DNA of 64,000 nt from Acetobacter oryzoeni. Its GTDB lineage: Bacteria > Pseudomonadota > Alphaproteobacteria > Acetobacterales > Acetobacteraceae. A program made the translations under genes and the position numbers. The notes beneath the pieces were generated by a model, which saw only the letters and a list, made by a program, of their open reading frames with translations, was not told the origin of the DNA and made no database searches. The first letter of the stretch is position 1, and each line of letters opens with the position of its first letter. Below are positions 1 to 9,460 of the stretch, in pieces. Location of the stretch: the NCBI RefSeq assembly GCF_004014775.2, contig NZ_CP042808.1:2046001-2110000 (forward strand), given 5' to 3'.

Positions 1-168
1 TTCACCACCTGCTGCCTTAATTTCTGCAACGGCTTTCTGCCCGTCTTCTTCTTTCAGGTCACCAATAACAACCTTAGCGCCTTCCTTGGCCAAAAGCTGT
101 GCGGTTGCCTTGCCTATGCCGTTAGCGGCGCCAGAAACAATAGCCACCTTGCCTGCCACACGTGCCAT
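1..168 (-). CDS. SDR family oxidoreductase, N-terminal part (runs off the window)
   Basis: Only the first 56 codons are present; the gene continues beyond the left edge. The protein starts MARVAGKVAIVSGAANGIGK, the nucleotide-binding start of a short-chain dehydrogenase, with the glycine-rich motif in the variant SGAANGIG. It then runs through a typical beta-alpha-beta unit (LLAKEGAKVVIGDL). SDRs of this type are NAD(P)-dependent alcohol or ketone oxidoreductases in the cytoplasm. The catalytic Ser-Tyr-Lys region lies outside the window, so substrate cannot be judged. It lies 193 bp downstream of the aldehyde dehydrogenase gene on the same strand, so an alcohol-to-aldehyde-to-acid pair is possible but only inferred. 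Confidence 0.85.
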   Translation of the reverse strand, partial: MARVAGKVAIVSGAANGIGKATAQLLAKEGAKVVIGDLKEEDGQKAVAEIKAAGGE

Positions 169-361
169 AATACTTTTCCCCCATTTATGCATTCTGTTGC
201 ATTGCATGCTGATCCCAGCCTGAATCAGATATCCCAACCATGACCTGCATCAATTCTTGCAAATGTGTATTTTGGAGCATCTCAAAATGCCCCAAAGATT
301 GGGACAAACTTCTGCCCTGAACATAATGTGCCAGGACAATGATAGTTTCTTTCCGAGCCGT

Positions 362-1813
362 TCACTGCTTTTTTGAGTCTGCCCCGTACCCAATAATTGC
401 TTTGGTTTCCAGAAACTCTGCAATTCCAAAGCGGCTGCATTCACGACCATTGCCAGACAGACCATAGCCACCAAACGGGGCCTTTACGGTCCACGCTGCA
501 CCATTAAGGGTAACTGTGCCGGCCCGGAGTTTGCGCGCAACCCGGCGCGCACGCTCCTCGCTGCCTGATTGCACATATGCCGCCAAACCATATGGCGTGC
601 CATTTGCCAGCCGGATGGCATCATCTTCATCCGCATACCCCATGATGCACAAAACCGGACCGAAGATTTCTTCCTGCGCAATCACCATATCCGATGTCAC
701 GTGACCAAACACGGTTGGGCGCACGTAATAGCCTTGCGCAAGCCCTTCTGGGCGCCCTACCCCGCCAGCAGCCAGAATGGCTCCTTGAGCCGTGCCTTCT
801 TCAATCAATGCCTGAATACGCTTAAACTGGCTGGCACTTACAACGGGGCCAAGCTCTGTCATGCTATCAGCCGGATCGCCCACACGCAGGCCATTCGCAA
901 CTTTAGCAGCAATATCCATGGCCTTTTCCATCAGCTCATGCGGCACCAACATGCGGGTTGGTGCATCACAGGACTGGCCAGAGTTTCCAAAACAGTCTTG
1001 GGCACCTCGTTCTACTGCATCTGCAAAATCCGTATCAGGGAAAATAATATTGGCAGATTTGCCGCCCAGTTCCTGCAAAACACGTTTAACAGTAGGCGCT
1101 GCGGCCTGCGCCACGGCAATACCTGCCTGTGTTGACCCGGTAAAAGACACCACATTGACCAACGGATGACTTGCCAAGGCTTCTCCGGCCACAGGGCCAT
1201 CACCCTGCACCATGTTATATACACCAGCGGGCAGACCTGCTTCATGCAGGATTTCTGTAAATATAATGGCAGATAAAGGTGCAATTTCACTGGGTTTGAG
1301 CACAACAGTGCATCCGGCAGCCAAGGCAGGCATAACCTTGCAGGCTATCTGGTTCATGGGCCAGTTCCATGGCGTAATCAGCCCGGCAACACCTATTGGT
1401 TCATGAGCGATAAGAATATCATCCTCACATTCCTCAAACTTGTAGTGGCGCAAGGCATCTAGCGTTTCTTCTATATGCGCCAAGCCTGCCGGTGTCTGAC
1501 TTTCCCGCGCGAGAGTGATGGGAGCCCCCATTTCCAGAGAGATCGCCCGCGACATCTCTTCCGCTCTGCGCTGATAGAGAGAGGGAATACGGCCTAGAAC
1601 CTCTAGCCGTTCTGCACGCGTTGTGGTGCTCCATGCCTCAAATGCCGCATGAGCAGCCTCAATAGCCCGATTCACATCCTGCGCGTGGGCCAATGCAATA
1701 CGGCCACATGGCTTCTCTGTTGCTGGGTTGATAATGTCTTTTTGATCTTGAGCAGATGGGGAAACCCACTGCCCATTGATAAAAAATCTTTCAGAATTTT
1801 CTAAACAATCCAT
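362..1813 (-). CDS. NAD(P)-dependent aldehyde dehydrogenase
   Basis: 483 residues, the usual length for the aldehyde dehydrogenase superfamily, which oxidises aldehydes to carboxylic acids in the cytoplasm. Visible landmarks are TPWNWP near 148-153 (oxyanion-hole Asn150), the coenzyme-binding segment SFTGSTQAG near 223-231, ELGGKS at 248-253 with general base Glu248, and the catalytic cysteine Cys282 in NSGQSCDAPTR. The start is supported by a strong ribosome-binding site, GGAGGG, seven bases before the ATG. GQSCDAPTR resembles broad-substrate aldehyde dehydrogenases, so the exact substrate is unknown. The next gene on the same strand is a short-chain dehydrogenase, a plausible partner. Confidence 0.92.
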   Translation of the reverse strand: MDCLENSERFFINGQWVSPSAQDQKDIINPATEKPCGRIALAHAQDVNRAIEAAHAAFEAWSTTTRAERLEVLGRIPSLYQRRAEEMSRAISLEMGAPITLARESQTPAGLAHIEETLDALRHYKFEECEDDILIAHEPIGVAGLITPWNWPMNQIACKVMPALAAGCTVVLKPSEIAPLSAIIFTEILHEAGLPAGVYNMVQGDGPVAGEALASHPLVNVVSFTGSTQAGIAVAQAAAPTVKRVLQELGGKSANIIFPDTDFADAVERGAQDCFGNSGQSCDAPTRMLVPHELMEKAMDIAAKVANGLRVGDPADSMTELGPVVSASQFKRIQALIEEGTAQGAILAAGGVGRPEGLAQGYYVRPTVFGHVTSDMVIAQEEIFGPVLCIMGYADEDDAIRLANGTPYGLAAYVQSGSEERARRVARKLRAGTVTLNGAAWTVKAPFGGYGLSGNGRECSRFGIAEFLETKAIIGYGADSKKQ

Positions 1814-2067
1814 TTCATCACCCTCCAGTAACCGCCTGATGCGTTGGGCATTTCAGGATAATACGACAAACGCGCCCCAACATGTTATAACAGCCATGCG
1901 TTACCAGAAACGGGGGTAGCCAAAGACTTTCTTGCTTGCCTATGCCATGTTTCTTGTCATTTGTTATTCACGGCGCAATATCAGGCATAACCGTGAAAAC
2001 AGCTTTACGTTATACTCTTGCCGGTATCTGAAACACGACCTCCGGCTGCCGTAGAAAGGATTTATGC

Positions 2068-3783
2068 GTGACAACCGCCGCAGAAAACAACAAACAGCTG
2101 ATTGAACAGCTGAAGAATATAGCTGGCCAGCACCATGTCCTGACCGGAGAAGACAGCACATATCGCTTTACCCATGGTTTTCGCTTTGGCGCGGGTAAGG
2201 TGCTTGCTGTTGTCCAGCCGGGCTCACTTATCGAACTTTGGCATGTTGCTCAGGCCTGCGTAAATGCTGATAAAATTATTATCATGCAGGCCGCCAATAC
2301 GGGTCTGACTGGTGGTTCCACCCCCGATGGCAATAATTATGACCGCGATATCGTGCTTATCAGCACGTTGCGGCTGGATAAATCTCACCTGATTGGCAAC
2401 GGCAAGCAGGTGGTGTGCCTACCGGGTGCCACGCTTTACGAACTGGAAAGCAAACTGGCTGCCATTGGGCGCGAACCGCATTCTGTTATTGGTTCCTCCT
2501 GTATTGGTGCCTCTGTTTTGGGTGGTGTGAGCAACAACTCTGGTGGCGCATTGGTGCAGCGCGGCCCTGCCTATACAGAAATGGCTGTGTTTGGTCAGGT
2601 CGGGCCAGATGGTAAACTGCAACTCGTTAACCACTTGGGTATCCAACTGGGGAATGACCCGGAAGCCATACTGCAGAAGCTGGAAGCTGGCACCTTTACA
2701 GAAGCAGATATTGATTGGAACGCCGGCAAAGGGCACGATGGCAATTACATCAACCACGTGCGCGAAATTGATGCCGACACCCCTGCCCGCTACAATGCAG
2801 ATCCGGCACGCTGGTACGAAGCTGCAGGCTGCGCGGGCAAGCTGGTTGTGTTTGCTGTGCGCCTTGATACCTTCCCCGCCAACAAAGACACATCTGTTTT
2901 TTATATCGGCACTAACAATACGGATGAGCTGGAAAACCTGCGCCGCCATGTGCTGACAGCATTTAATGAACTGCCGATTGCGGGGGAATATATCCACCGT
3001 GATGCGTTTAATATTGCTGAAAAATACGGCAAGGATACCTTTGCAGTTATCCGTTATTTTGGCACCAAGTTCTTGCCAAAAATGTTCGCCATGAAATCAC
3101 GGTTTGACATTTTTGCCAAAAAACTTGGCTTCCTGCCCGACCACCTGAGTGATCGGATCATGCAGGCTGTCAGCTACCTGCTGCCTCGCCAATTGCCTAA
3201 GCGGATGCTAGATTATCGGGACAAGTTTGAACACCACCTCATGCTCAAGGTCTCGCACGATCTGGCTGGACCTATGCGCCAATATCTGCAGACATATTTT
3301 GGCAGTGTCACTGGCGAATATTTTGAATGCACGCCAGAAGAAGGCAAACTTGCCTTCCTGCATCGTTTTGCTGCTGCTGGCGCGGCTGTAAGATACCGCG
3401 CAGTGCACCATAAGGAAGCAGAAGACATTGTGGCGCTAGACGTTGCCCTGCGCCGGAATGATCGGGAGTGGTTTGAAAAACTTCCGCAGGATATTGAAAA
3501 CAAGCTGATTGTTAAACTCTATTACGGCCACTTCCTCTGCCATGTCATGCATCAGGACTACGTGGTGAAAAAGGGTTACAATGCCATAGCTGTTGAGCAT
3601 GAAATGCTGCCCGGTTTGGATGCCCGTGGAGCGCGCTATCCGGCTGAGCATAATGTGGGCCACCTGTACAAGGCTCCGCAAAACATGCTGGATCACTATC
3701 AGCAGCTTGATCCCTGCAACTGCATGAACCCCGGCATTGGCCAGGCAACAAAACGCAAAAACTGGGTTGCAGAAAGCGTGTAA
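2068..3783 (+). CDS. dld: Quinone-dependent D-lactate dehydrogenase
   Basis: 571 residues, matching the E. coli Dld type. This peripheral membrane flavoprotein oxidises D-lactate to pyruvate and passes electrons to the quinone pool. The FAD-binding (PCMH-type) domain is seen in NTGLTGGSTPDGNNYDRD and in SVIGSSCIGASVLGGVSNNS. The C-terminal half has the Dld-specific membrane-binding region with many Arg/Lys residues (KFLPKMFAMKSRFDIFAKKL). The start is GTG: AGAAAGGA lies about eight bases upstream, and the nearby ATG at 2064 is in another frame. A strong terminator follows, so the gene is probably a single transcription unit. In acetic acid bacteria this enzyme supports growth on lactate. Confidence 0.95.
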   Translation: MTTAAENNKQLIEQLKNIAGQHHVLTGEDSTYRFTHGFRFGAGKVLAVVQPGSLIELWHVAQACVNADKIIIMQAANTGLTGGSTPDGNNYDRDIVLISTLRLDKSHLIGNGKQVVCLPGATLYELESKLAAIGREPHSVIGSSCIGASVLGGVSNNSGGALVQRGPAYTEMAVFGQVGPDGKLQLVNHLGIQLGNDPEAILQKLEAGTFTEADIDWNAGKGHDGNYINHVREIDADTPARYNADPARWYEAAGCAGKLVVFAVRLDTFPANKDTSVFYIGTNNTDELENLRRHVLTAFNELPIAGEYIHRDAFNIAEKYGKDTFAVIRYFGTKFLPKMFAMKSRFDIFAKKLGFLPDHLSDRIMQAVSYLLPRQLPKRMLDYRDKFEHHLMLKVSHDLAGPMRQYLQTYFGSVTGEYFECTPEEGKLAFLHRFAAAGAAVRYRAVHHKEAEDIVALDVALRRNDREWFEKLPQDIENKLIVKLYYGHFLCHVMHQDYVVKKGYNAIAVEHEMLPGLDARGARYPAEHNVGHLYKAPQNMLDHYQQLDPCNCMNPGIGQATKRKNWVAESV

Positions 3784-3817
3784 TCGCAACTTTCTGTTAG
3801 CCTAGCATAACACTCAA

Positions 3818-3857
3818 AACCCGATGCGGCTCCTTTGGCTGCATCGGGTTTTATTTT
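3818..3857 (+). terminator. Rho-independent terminator of dld
   Basis: Perfect inverted repeat AACCCGATGC / GCATCGGGTT with a 13-base loop, followed on the plus strand by TTTTATTTT. It lies 35 bases after the dld stop codon. Confidence 0.9.
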
Positions 3858-3889
3858 GCGCATACATCAAGCCCACACGCTCCAAGAGT

Positions 3890-4966
3890 TTATGATTTAT
3901 TCTGAGCACCTCGAATAAGATCATGAATGAAATGCAGTTTGTGTAGAACGCCCTGCGTTAACGTAAATGGATAAAAATCTGGCAAACCCATGGAACGATT
4001 CAAATTATTGACCGCATAAGTGAGCGGAACCCATGCGTCGATAATTTCCTCAAAAGGCATGGTTGTATATGGATCTCCATGCGGAGAAAGAGGAGCATCC
4101 CCACCAACTGTAGCACTTACCGTCATATCGTAAGCCAATGCTGTTTCTAGTGTAGAAACGATATGGAAGTAATGCGCCCATGTTTCCGCAAAATCTTCCC
4201 ATGGGTGAGATGTCGCATAAAAGCTTACAAAATTCTCACGCCAGTTTTGTGGAGGAGATTGCGCATAATAAGTTTGTAATGCAGCCTGATAATCTGCACG
4301 ATCATCACCAAATACAGCACGGCAGGCTTCCAGCTTTCCACCGTCTCTTACCAGAACGTTCCAGTAATAATGCCCAATTTCATGGCGAAAATGCCCTAGC
4401 AGAGTACGGTAATATTCTCCCATTTCAATGCGCATCTTTTCACGGTAGGCATCATCTGCCTCCTTAGTGGCAATCGTGATAATGCCGTTGCTATGGCCTG
4501 TCATGACGGCAACAGAACCATCTGCCGCATCATCCAGAAAATCAAACGCCAAACCGTTTTCCGGGTCCTGCCGCCGGTTTTTAAATGGAAGCTTCAAACG
4601 CAGAATTGTGTAAAACATCCTGTGTTTTGCAACTTCCAGTTTGTACCAACGGTCTTTATTTTCTGGCACATTCAGATTGGGGATCACGCGGTTAAATTGA
4701 CAGGCAATACAGAACCCGGCAGATGCACCATTATCTGCGGCTAATGTCAGCCAGTTACACACGCCATAAGCATGATTGATACAAAAGGCATGCGCTTTGC
4801 CTTCTGCCTTTTCTTCCAAAGGCAACCATGTTCCATCGGCCTGAGGTTCTAGCGCAGTCATGGCAGCAAGCTCTGGCAAATAGCCTACAGTAACACCACA
4901 GCACTCACATTGTGTCGCCTCAAACCCCACCAGATGGTTGCAGGATTGGCAGAAAAACCGTTTCAT
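3890..4966 (-). CDS. Putative zinc-ribbon zinc metallopeptidase
   Basis: 358 residues. The N-terminus has cysteine pairs C6/C9 and C20/C23 (zinc ribbon) and a further set C62, C70, C86, C89. The catalytic part has HEIGH at 195-199, the HExxH zinc-protease motif, and a conserved WEDFAETWAHYFH stretch at 256-268 that probably provides another ligand. This matches the family of putative zinc-binding metallopeptidases (Pfam Peptidase_Mx type) found beside transglutaminase, alpha-E and circularly permuted ATP-grasp genes. Its ATG overlaps the stop of the transglutaminase gene by 4 bp, so the two are translationally coupled. Neighbours suggest it trims or removes a peptide modification; this is inference and no substrate is known. 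Confidence 0.85.
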   Translation of the reverse strand: MKRFFCQSCNHLVGFEATQCECCGVTVGYLPELAAMTALEPQADGTWLPLEEKAEGKAHAFCINHAYGVCNWLTLAADNGASAGFCIACQFNRVIPNLNVPENKDRWYKLEVAKHRMFYTILRLKLPFKNRRQDPENGLAFDFLDDAADGSVAVMTGHSNGIITIATKEADDAYREKMRIEMGEYYRTLLGHFRHEIGHYYWNVLVRDGGKLEACRAVFGDDRADYQAALQTYYAQSPPQNWRENFVSFYATSHPWEDFAETWAHYFHIVSTLETALAYDMTVSATVGGDAPLSPHGDPYTTMPFEEIIDAWVPLTYAVNNLNRSMGLPDFYPFTLTQGVLHKLHFIHDLIRGAQNKS

Positions 4967-5799
4967 TGTTGGGGTAAGTGCTGCACTTGCATGAACACAT
5001 CAAATACGGCTTTGCAACAATCCAACACGCCAGAAACTGGCGCTGCATCCTGCGGGGTATTTGCAACTGCCAACGGAATATGCCCTGCTCCTGCCAGAAA
5101 ACCAGATGTGGTATCAAACCCAATCCAGCCCTTTTGCGGGATAAGAACCTGCGCCCACGCGTGTAAGTCACCATTCAGGGTTGTCATCTTACCTTCCGCA
5201 CATTCTTCCTGAATAAGATAACCGGAAACAAAGCGCGCCGAAAAACCAAGCTGACGCGCGGCACTTACCAGCAACCATGCGCTATCTCGGCAAGAACCGC
5301 TTGCACGCTGCAATGTTTCCTCTGCCGTCCAGACCCCCGGCTCCATACGCCGTTGGTATTGAATCCGCTGTGCGATAAGCTGGTTAAGGGCTTTTATTTT
5401 ATCCAAAGGGTTTTGCGCGGCCAGAACCTGATGCGCACCTATGAGTGATTGCATATTCTCACTTATATGCTGCGGCGTTTGCCCATTTCCCTCATTCACA
5501 GGTTCCGAGCCTATAACTGTATGAGCAAGAGGATCATACGGCGTAAGATCCACCATCAGCGCAACTTCAATATCAAACTGCGTCACCTGATCGGCACATT
5601 CAACACACGCAATCTGATTGCCCAGTGCATCCTGTGTCCAATTTACCAAGCATTCTGCTGGTTGCACATGTAGGTTATACGAGAGCACAGGTGTGCGGGA
5701 ATATAGCGTAGGGCGTAGCCGAATTGTTTGTGGCCCCATGCTGACGGGCCTATCATACCGATAGCAGGTTCGATGCGTCAGCATAACGTGAGAACTCAT
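4963..5799 (-). CDS. Transglutaminase-like cysteine protease family protein
   Basis: 278 residues from the ATG at 5799; a TTG immediately upstream is in frame but the ATG is the better start. The N-terminal third is the beta-sandwich seen in bacterial transglutaminase-like proteins (LTHRTCYRYDRPV, TIRLRP). The catalytic triad is visible: Cys170 in SGSCRDSAWLL, His213 in GDLHAWAQV and Asp229 in GWIGFDTTSG. Such proteins act as peptidases or amide-bond exchange enzymes. The 3' end overlaps the zinc peptidase by 4 bp. It is divergent from the ATP-grasp/alpha-E pair across 247 bp, so all four genes probably belong to one system (predicted by Iyer and Aravind to make or attach peptides). Confidence 0.88.
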   Translation of the reverse strand: MSSHVMLTHRTCYRYDRPVSMGPQTIRLRPTLYSRTPVLSYNLHVQPAECLVNWTQDALGNQIACVECADQVTQFDIEVALMVDLTPYDPLAHTVIGSEPVNEGNGQTPQHISENMQSLIGAHQVLAAQNPLDKIKALNQLIAQRIQYQRRMEPGVWTAEETLQRASGSCRDSAWLLVSAARQLGFSARFVSGYLIQEECAEGKMTTLNGDLHAWAQVLIPQKGWIGFDTTSGFLAGAGHIPLAVANTPQDAAPVSGVLDCCKAVFDVFMQVQHLPQQ

Positions 5800-6046
5800 C
5801 AAACCCTAACCCTGTCTTTTATCTTATTTATGGCAAGCATTGTTGCCTCGTTCAACAAGAACACACACTTGTAGCGTAAAACCATAGCAGCATGGTCTGC
5901 ACATGCAATACATATCCAACGCAATCAAAAACTTGCTCAAATAGCCGCTTTTTTAGACTTGGCAAACATCTGGAAACCTGTTCAGTTAATTCGGTAGTGA
6001 AACGAGTTGAGGCCGCACTGGCCACCAGCCTGACGGGAAAGAAACC

Positions 6047-7525
6047 ATGACACCAACAGCCCTGCATGCTCCCCCTCAGGCCACTTCCTCAGGATTACTG
6101 GATAATTACCACATCCCTGATTTTTTCTGCGAGTTGATGAATCGGCGTGATCCAACGCCCGCCACCCTACAATGTGTAAAAGACCGGCTTGCAGCACTCA
6201 GTCTGTCAGAACTGCGCCGCCGAACGCAGGCTGCAGAGGCCCAGCTCTACCGCATGGGCATTACCTTTACAGTGTATTCAGATAAGGAAGCGATTGACCG
6301 TATTCTGCCATTTGATGCCATCCCCCGCGTTATTACCGCACAGGAGTGGGACCACGTAGAGCGCGGTGTGCAACAGCGTATTCAGGCTATCAATCTGTTT
6401 TTGCATGATATTTACCATGATCGAAACATCCTGCGTGATGGCATATTACCCGCCGAACTGGTGCTGAATAACCCCAATTACTGTGAGGCCATGGTGGGGG
6501 TAGATGTTCCGGGCGGCGTTTATGTGCATATCAACGGCACGGATCTGATACGGGATGATAACGGCCAGTTTCTGATTCTGGAAGATAATGCCCGTACGCC
6601 CTCCGGCGTATCCTACGTTATTGAAAACAGGCATATGATGCTACGCCTTATGCCGGATCTGGCATCGGGCCTGCCCATTCGCTCGGTTGAAGAATATGGC
6701 CTGCGCCTACATCAAACCTTGTGTGAAGTGGCCCCAGAAGGCGTAGTGGATCCACAAGTCGTTCTTCTTTCTCCCGGCATTTATAATTCTGCTTACTTTG
6801 AGCATGTTTTCCTCTCGCGCGAGATGGGCGTGCCCCTTGTGGAAGGTAAAGATCTGTTTGTTGAAAACCATCGGGTGTTTATGCGCACGGTTAACGGCCC
6901 GCGGGCCGTACATGCCATTTATCGCCGCCTGAATGATGATTTCTTGGACCCACTCGCGTTTAACCCTAACAGTTTGTTGGGGGTTCCCGGATTGGTAGAA
7001 GCGTATAGACGCGGCAACGTCACGCTCGCTAATGCCTTAGGCACAGGTGTAGCTGACGATAAAGCCGTATATGCTTATATGCCGCGCATTATTCGGTACT
7101 ATTTAGGGCAAGACCCCATTCTGCAAAGTGTTGAAACGCATATCTGCGCAGAACCAGACGGCCTTGCCTATACGCTAGCCAATCTGAACAAGCTGGTTAT
7201 AAAACCTGTTGGAGAATCAGGGGGGTATGGCCTGTTAATTGGCCCGCACGCCAGCCAAAAAGAACTGGCAGATTTTAGAGAAAAATTACTGGCTGATCCT
7301 TCCAACTATATCAGCCAACCCGTTATCAATCTGTCTGTCACCCCCACCCTCTGCCCGGATGGCGTGGAAGCCCGGCATGTGGACCTCCGTCCCTTTGCCT
7401 TAACCGGTCGCTCTGTATGGGTTTTGCCCGGTGGTTTGGCCCGTGTGGCACTCCGCAAAGGGTCTCTGGTGGTGAATTCATCTCAGGGTGGTGGTTCTAA
7501 AGATACATGGGTGATGGCATCATGA
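6047..7525 (+). CDS. Circularly permuted ATP-grasp protein (predicted peptide ligase)
   Basis: 492 residues, full length for the CP_ATPgrasp type 2 family. Conserved stretches are FLILEDNARTPSGVSYV (around 175-191, metal/ATP site), VIKPVGESGGYG (384-395, ATP-binding lysine and glycine loop), RHVDLRPFAL (443-452) and the C-terminal SSQGGGSKDTWVM. ATP-grasp enzymes activate a carboxylate as acyl-phosphate and join it to an amine or thiol. In this family the product is not known; a glutathione-synthetase-like peptide ligase activity is predicted from the fold. The stop overlaps the start of the alpha-E gene (ATGA), a pairing seen widely in bacteria. Confidence 0.9.
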   Translation: MTPTALHAPPQATSSGLLDNYHIPDFFCELMNRRDPTPATLQCVKDRLAALSLSELRRRTQAAEAQLYRMGITFTVYSDKEAIDRILPFDAIPRVITAQEWDHVERGVQQRIQAINLFLHDIYHDRNILRDGILPAELVLNNPNYCEAMVGVDVPGGVYVHINGTDLIRDDNGQFLILEDNARTPSGVSYVIENRHMMLRLMPDLASGLPIRSVEEYGLRLHQTLCEVAPEGVVDPQVVLLSPGIYNSAYFEHVFLSREMGVPLVEGKDLFVENHRVFMRTVNGPRAVHAIYRRLNDDFLDPLAFNPNSLLGVPGLVEAYRRGNVTLANALGTGVADDKAVYAYMPRIIRYYLGQDPILQSVETHICAEPDGLAYTLANLNKLVIKPVGESGGYGLLIGPHASQKELADFREKLLADPSNYISQPVINLSVTPTLCPDGVEARHVDLRPFALTGRSVWVLPGGLARVALRKGSLVVNSSQGGGSKDTWVMAS

Positions 7526-8529
7526 TGAACGAAACACAGGGCCACCTGCTCTCTCGCTACGCCGAATGCATGATGTGGCTGGCACGCTATATGGAGCGCA
7601 CAGAAAATCTGGCCCGCCTTCTGGAGGTAACAGAAACATTTGTGCGCGATGCCAACGGCCAGATTGCATGGCATTCCATTGTGCAAATTAACTCGGACGA
7701 GCAAACTTTTCTTGCCCTGCACCCATCAGGCGATGCAGACGCCGTCGCCAGCTTTTATCTGACAGAACAGGCAAACCCGGCCTCTATCTGCGCAACTGCC
7801 CACGCAATACGTGAAAATGCGCGTGCTGTTCGCCCTTTGGTTTCTATTGAAATGTGGACACAGTTAAATGTGTTCACGCGCTGGGTTCTGGATCTAAAAG
7901 AAAAGGACATTTATCAAAACAGCCTTTCAAGCCTGTGCACACATATCAAACAGGATTGTCAGGCTCATTTTGGTATTACAGAAGGCACGCTTTACCGCGA
8001 TCAGGCATGGCTTTTTTACAAACTCGGCAAAACGCTTGAGCGGTGCGACCAAATTACGCGCTTGGTAGATATTCGCTACCATATGCTGCTGCCGCAGGGA
8101 GAGGCTCCCGGCTCTGAAATCGACATCACACAATGGACAGCTGTATTGCGTTCTGCCGCAGCCTACCATGCTTTCCGACGCTTGCGGCCTGTTACAATTA
8201 CGCCTGCCAATATTGTAGGCTTCTTGCTAAAGAATGAAGGTTTCTGCCGGTCCTTAGCTGCCAATTTGCGCTTGATGGATGAAACGCTCGCGCTTTTAGC
8301 CTCTTACCCCGGTTTGCGTTCACGTTGCAGCCAACTGCAGGAATGTGTTGCAGAACTGCGCGTGACACTTGCTGATCAAACTGCAGAAGATATCATTATT
8401 CGTGGCCTACATGATTACATGAGTTGGATACAACAGCAGCTTGCACAGCTACAGGGGCAGATTGCATTGGAATTCTGGCCTCCTGTTTCAGTTGTATCCG
8501 TTCAGGCAGATTTTCAGATGCAAGCCTAA
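7522..8529 (+). CDS. Alpha-E domain protein, partner of the ATP-grasp ligase
   Basis: 335 residues from ATG 7522; an in-frame ATG at 7507 inside the preceding gene would add five residues, but the ATGA overlap is the usual arrangement. The N-terminus LLSRYAECMMWLARYMERTENLARLL is the hallmark of the alpha-E family (formerly DUF403), which is all alpha-helical with conserved glutamates and arginines. No catalytic mechanism is established. Close linkage to the ATP-grasp gene suggests it is a partner or second enzyme in peptide formation. No signal peptide or membrane segment is seen, so it is likely cytoplasmic. Confidence 0.9.
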   Translation: MMNETQGHLLSRYAECMMWLARYMERTENLARLLEVTETFVRDANGQIAWHSIVQINSDEQTFLALHPSGDADAVASFYLTEQANPASICATAHAIRENARAVRPLVSIEMWTQLNVFTRWVLDLKEKDIYQNSLSSLCTHIKQDCQAHFGITEGTLYRDQAWLFYKLGKTLERCDQITRLVDIRYHMLLPQGEAPGSEIDITQWTAVLRSAAAYHAFRRLRPVTITPANIVGFLLKNEGFCRSLAANLRLMDETLALLASYPGLRSRCSQLQECVAELRVTLADQTAEDIIIRGLHDYMSWIQQQLAQLQGQIALEFWPPVSVVSVQADFQMQA

Positions 8530-8576
8530 GATTGGTTGCATAGAGTATAAAAGCTTTTGGATATAATTTTGGAAAA

Positions 8577-9434
8577 CTAGATGTAATCCAAACCAATATC
8601 CAAAGCTTTTACGCTATGGGTTAGCCACCCTGCAGAAATAACATCCACTCCGGTTTCAGCAACAGCGCGCACTGTTTCATGCGTAATCCCGCCTGATGCC
8701 TCGGCTATGGCAGAGCCCTTGATCATACTGACAGCTTTACGCAGAGTGTCCGTATCCATATTATCCAGCAGATAGGCATCAGCACCGCCGCAGGCTAGAG
8801 CAGTTTTTAACTGTTGAAGCGTATCTACCTCTAGTTCGATTTTCATAAGATGACCTGTTCGCTCACGTGCTTTTTGCAAAGCCACATCAACCCGTCCACC
8901 ACACAAGGCAAGGTGATTATCCTTGATCAAAATAGCATCATCTAACCGAAAACGATGATTGCCACCTCCTCCCGCCTTTACAGCATATTTTTGCAAAGCC
9001 CTTAAACCCGGCAGTGTTTTACGGGTGCAGCAAATAACAGCTTTTGTGCCCGCCACTGCATCCACCATCTGGCGTGTTTGAGTGGCAATACCACTCAGAT
9101 GCGAGAGGATATTCAGGGCTGTCCGCTCTCCTGCCAGAACAGTTAGGGCATCGCCTTCTACTTCGGCAATTACATCACCAATGGCCAGCTTGTCCCCATC
9201 CTGCTTGAGGGTACGAAACTGCACATGCTCGTCCAACAAAGCAAAAGCTTGCCGTGCGCCTTCAAGCCCCGCAATAACACCTGGATGACGCGCACGAAAT
9301 ACTGCGCGTATTTTCTGCTCCGGCGTTACCAATGCTTGCGTGGTAATATCTCCTCCCTGCCCCAGATCTTCAAACAATGCGGCTTGAACAACAGGTTTCC
9401 ATAACAAAGCAGGAAAATGGCATGTGTAAGACAT
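8577..9434 (-). CDS. nadC: Nicotinate-nucleotide pyrophosphorylase (carboxylating)
   Basis: 285 residues, the normal NadC length. The enzyme converts quinolinate and PRPP to nicotinate mononucleotide, CO2 and pyrophosphate in de novo NAD synthesis. Typical motifs are EDLGQGGDITTQAL near the N-terminus, CTRKTLPGLR and KAGGGGNHRFRLDDAILIKDNH in the active site, and EVDTLQQL plus the C-terminal phosphate-binding ASGGI. It follows nadA by 26 bp on the same strand, so the two form an operon and share the palindrome upstream of nadA. nadB is not next to them. Confidence 0.96.
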   Translation of the reverse strand: MSYTCHFPALLWKPVVQAALFEDLGQGGDITTQALVTPEQKIRAVFRARHPGVIAGLEGARQAFALLDEHVQFRTLKQDGDKLAIGDVIAEVEGDALTVLAGERTALNILSHLSGIATQTRQMVDAVAGTKAVICCTRKTLPGLRALQKYAVKAGGGGNHRFRLDDAILIKDNHLALCGGRVDVALQKARERTGHLMKIELEVDTLQQLKTALACGGADAYLLDNMDTDTLRKAVSMIKGSAIAEASGGITHETVRAVAETGVDVISAGWLTHSVKALDIGLDYI

Positions 9435-9460
9435 ATGTATGGAAGCTCCTATCCTAGCCT

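Noticed and set aside
362..474. Small minus-strand frame overlapping the 3' end of the aldehyde dehydrogenase gene (250-474)
   Set aside because: No ribosome-binding site or family resemblance; it overlaps a well-supported gene.
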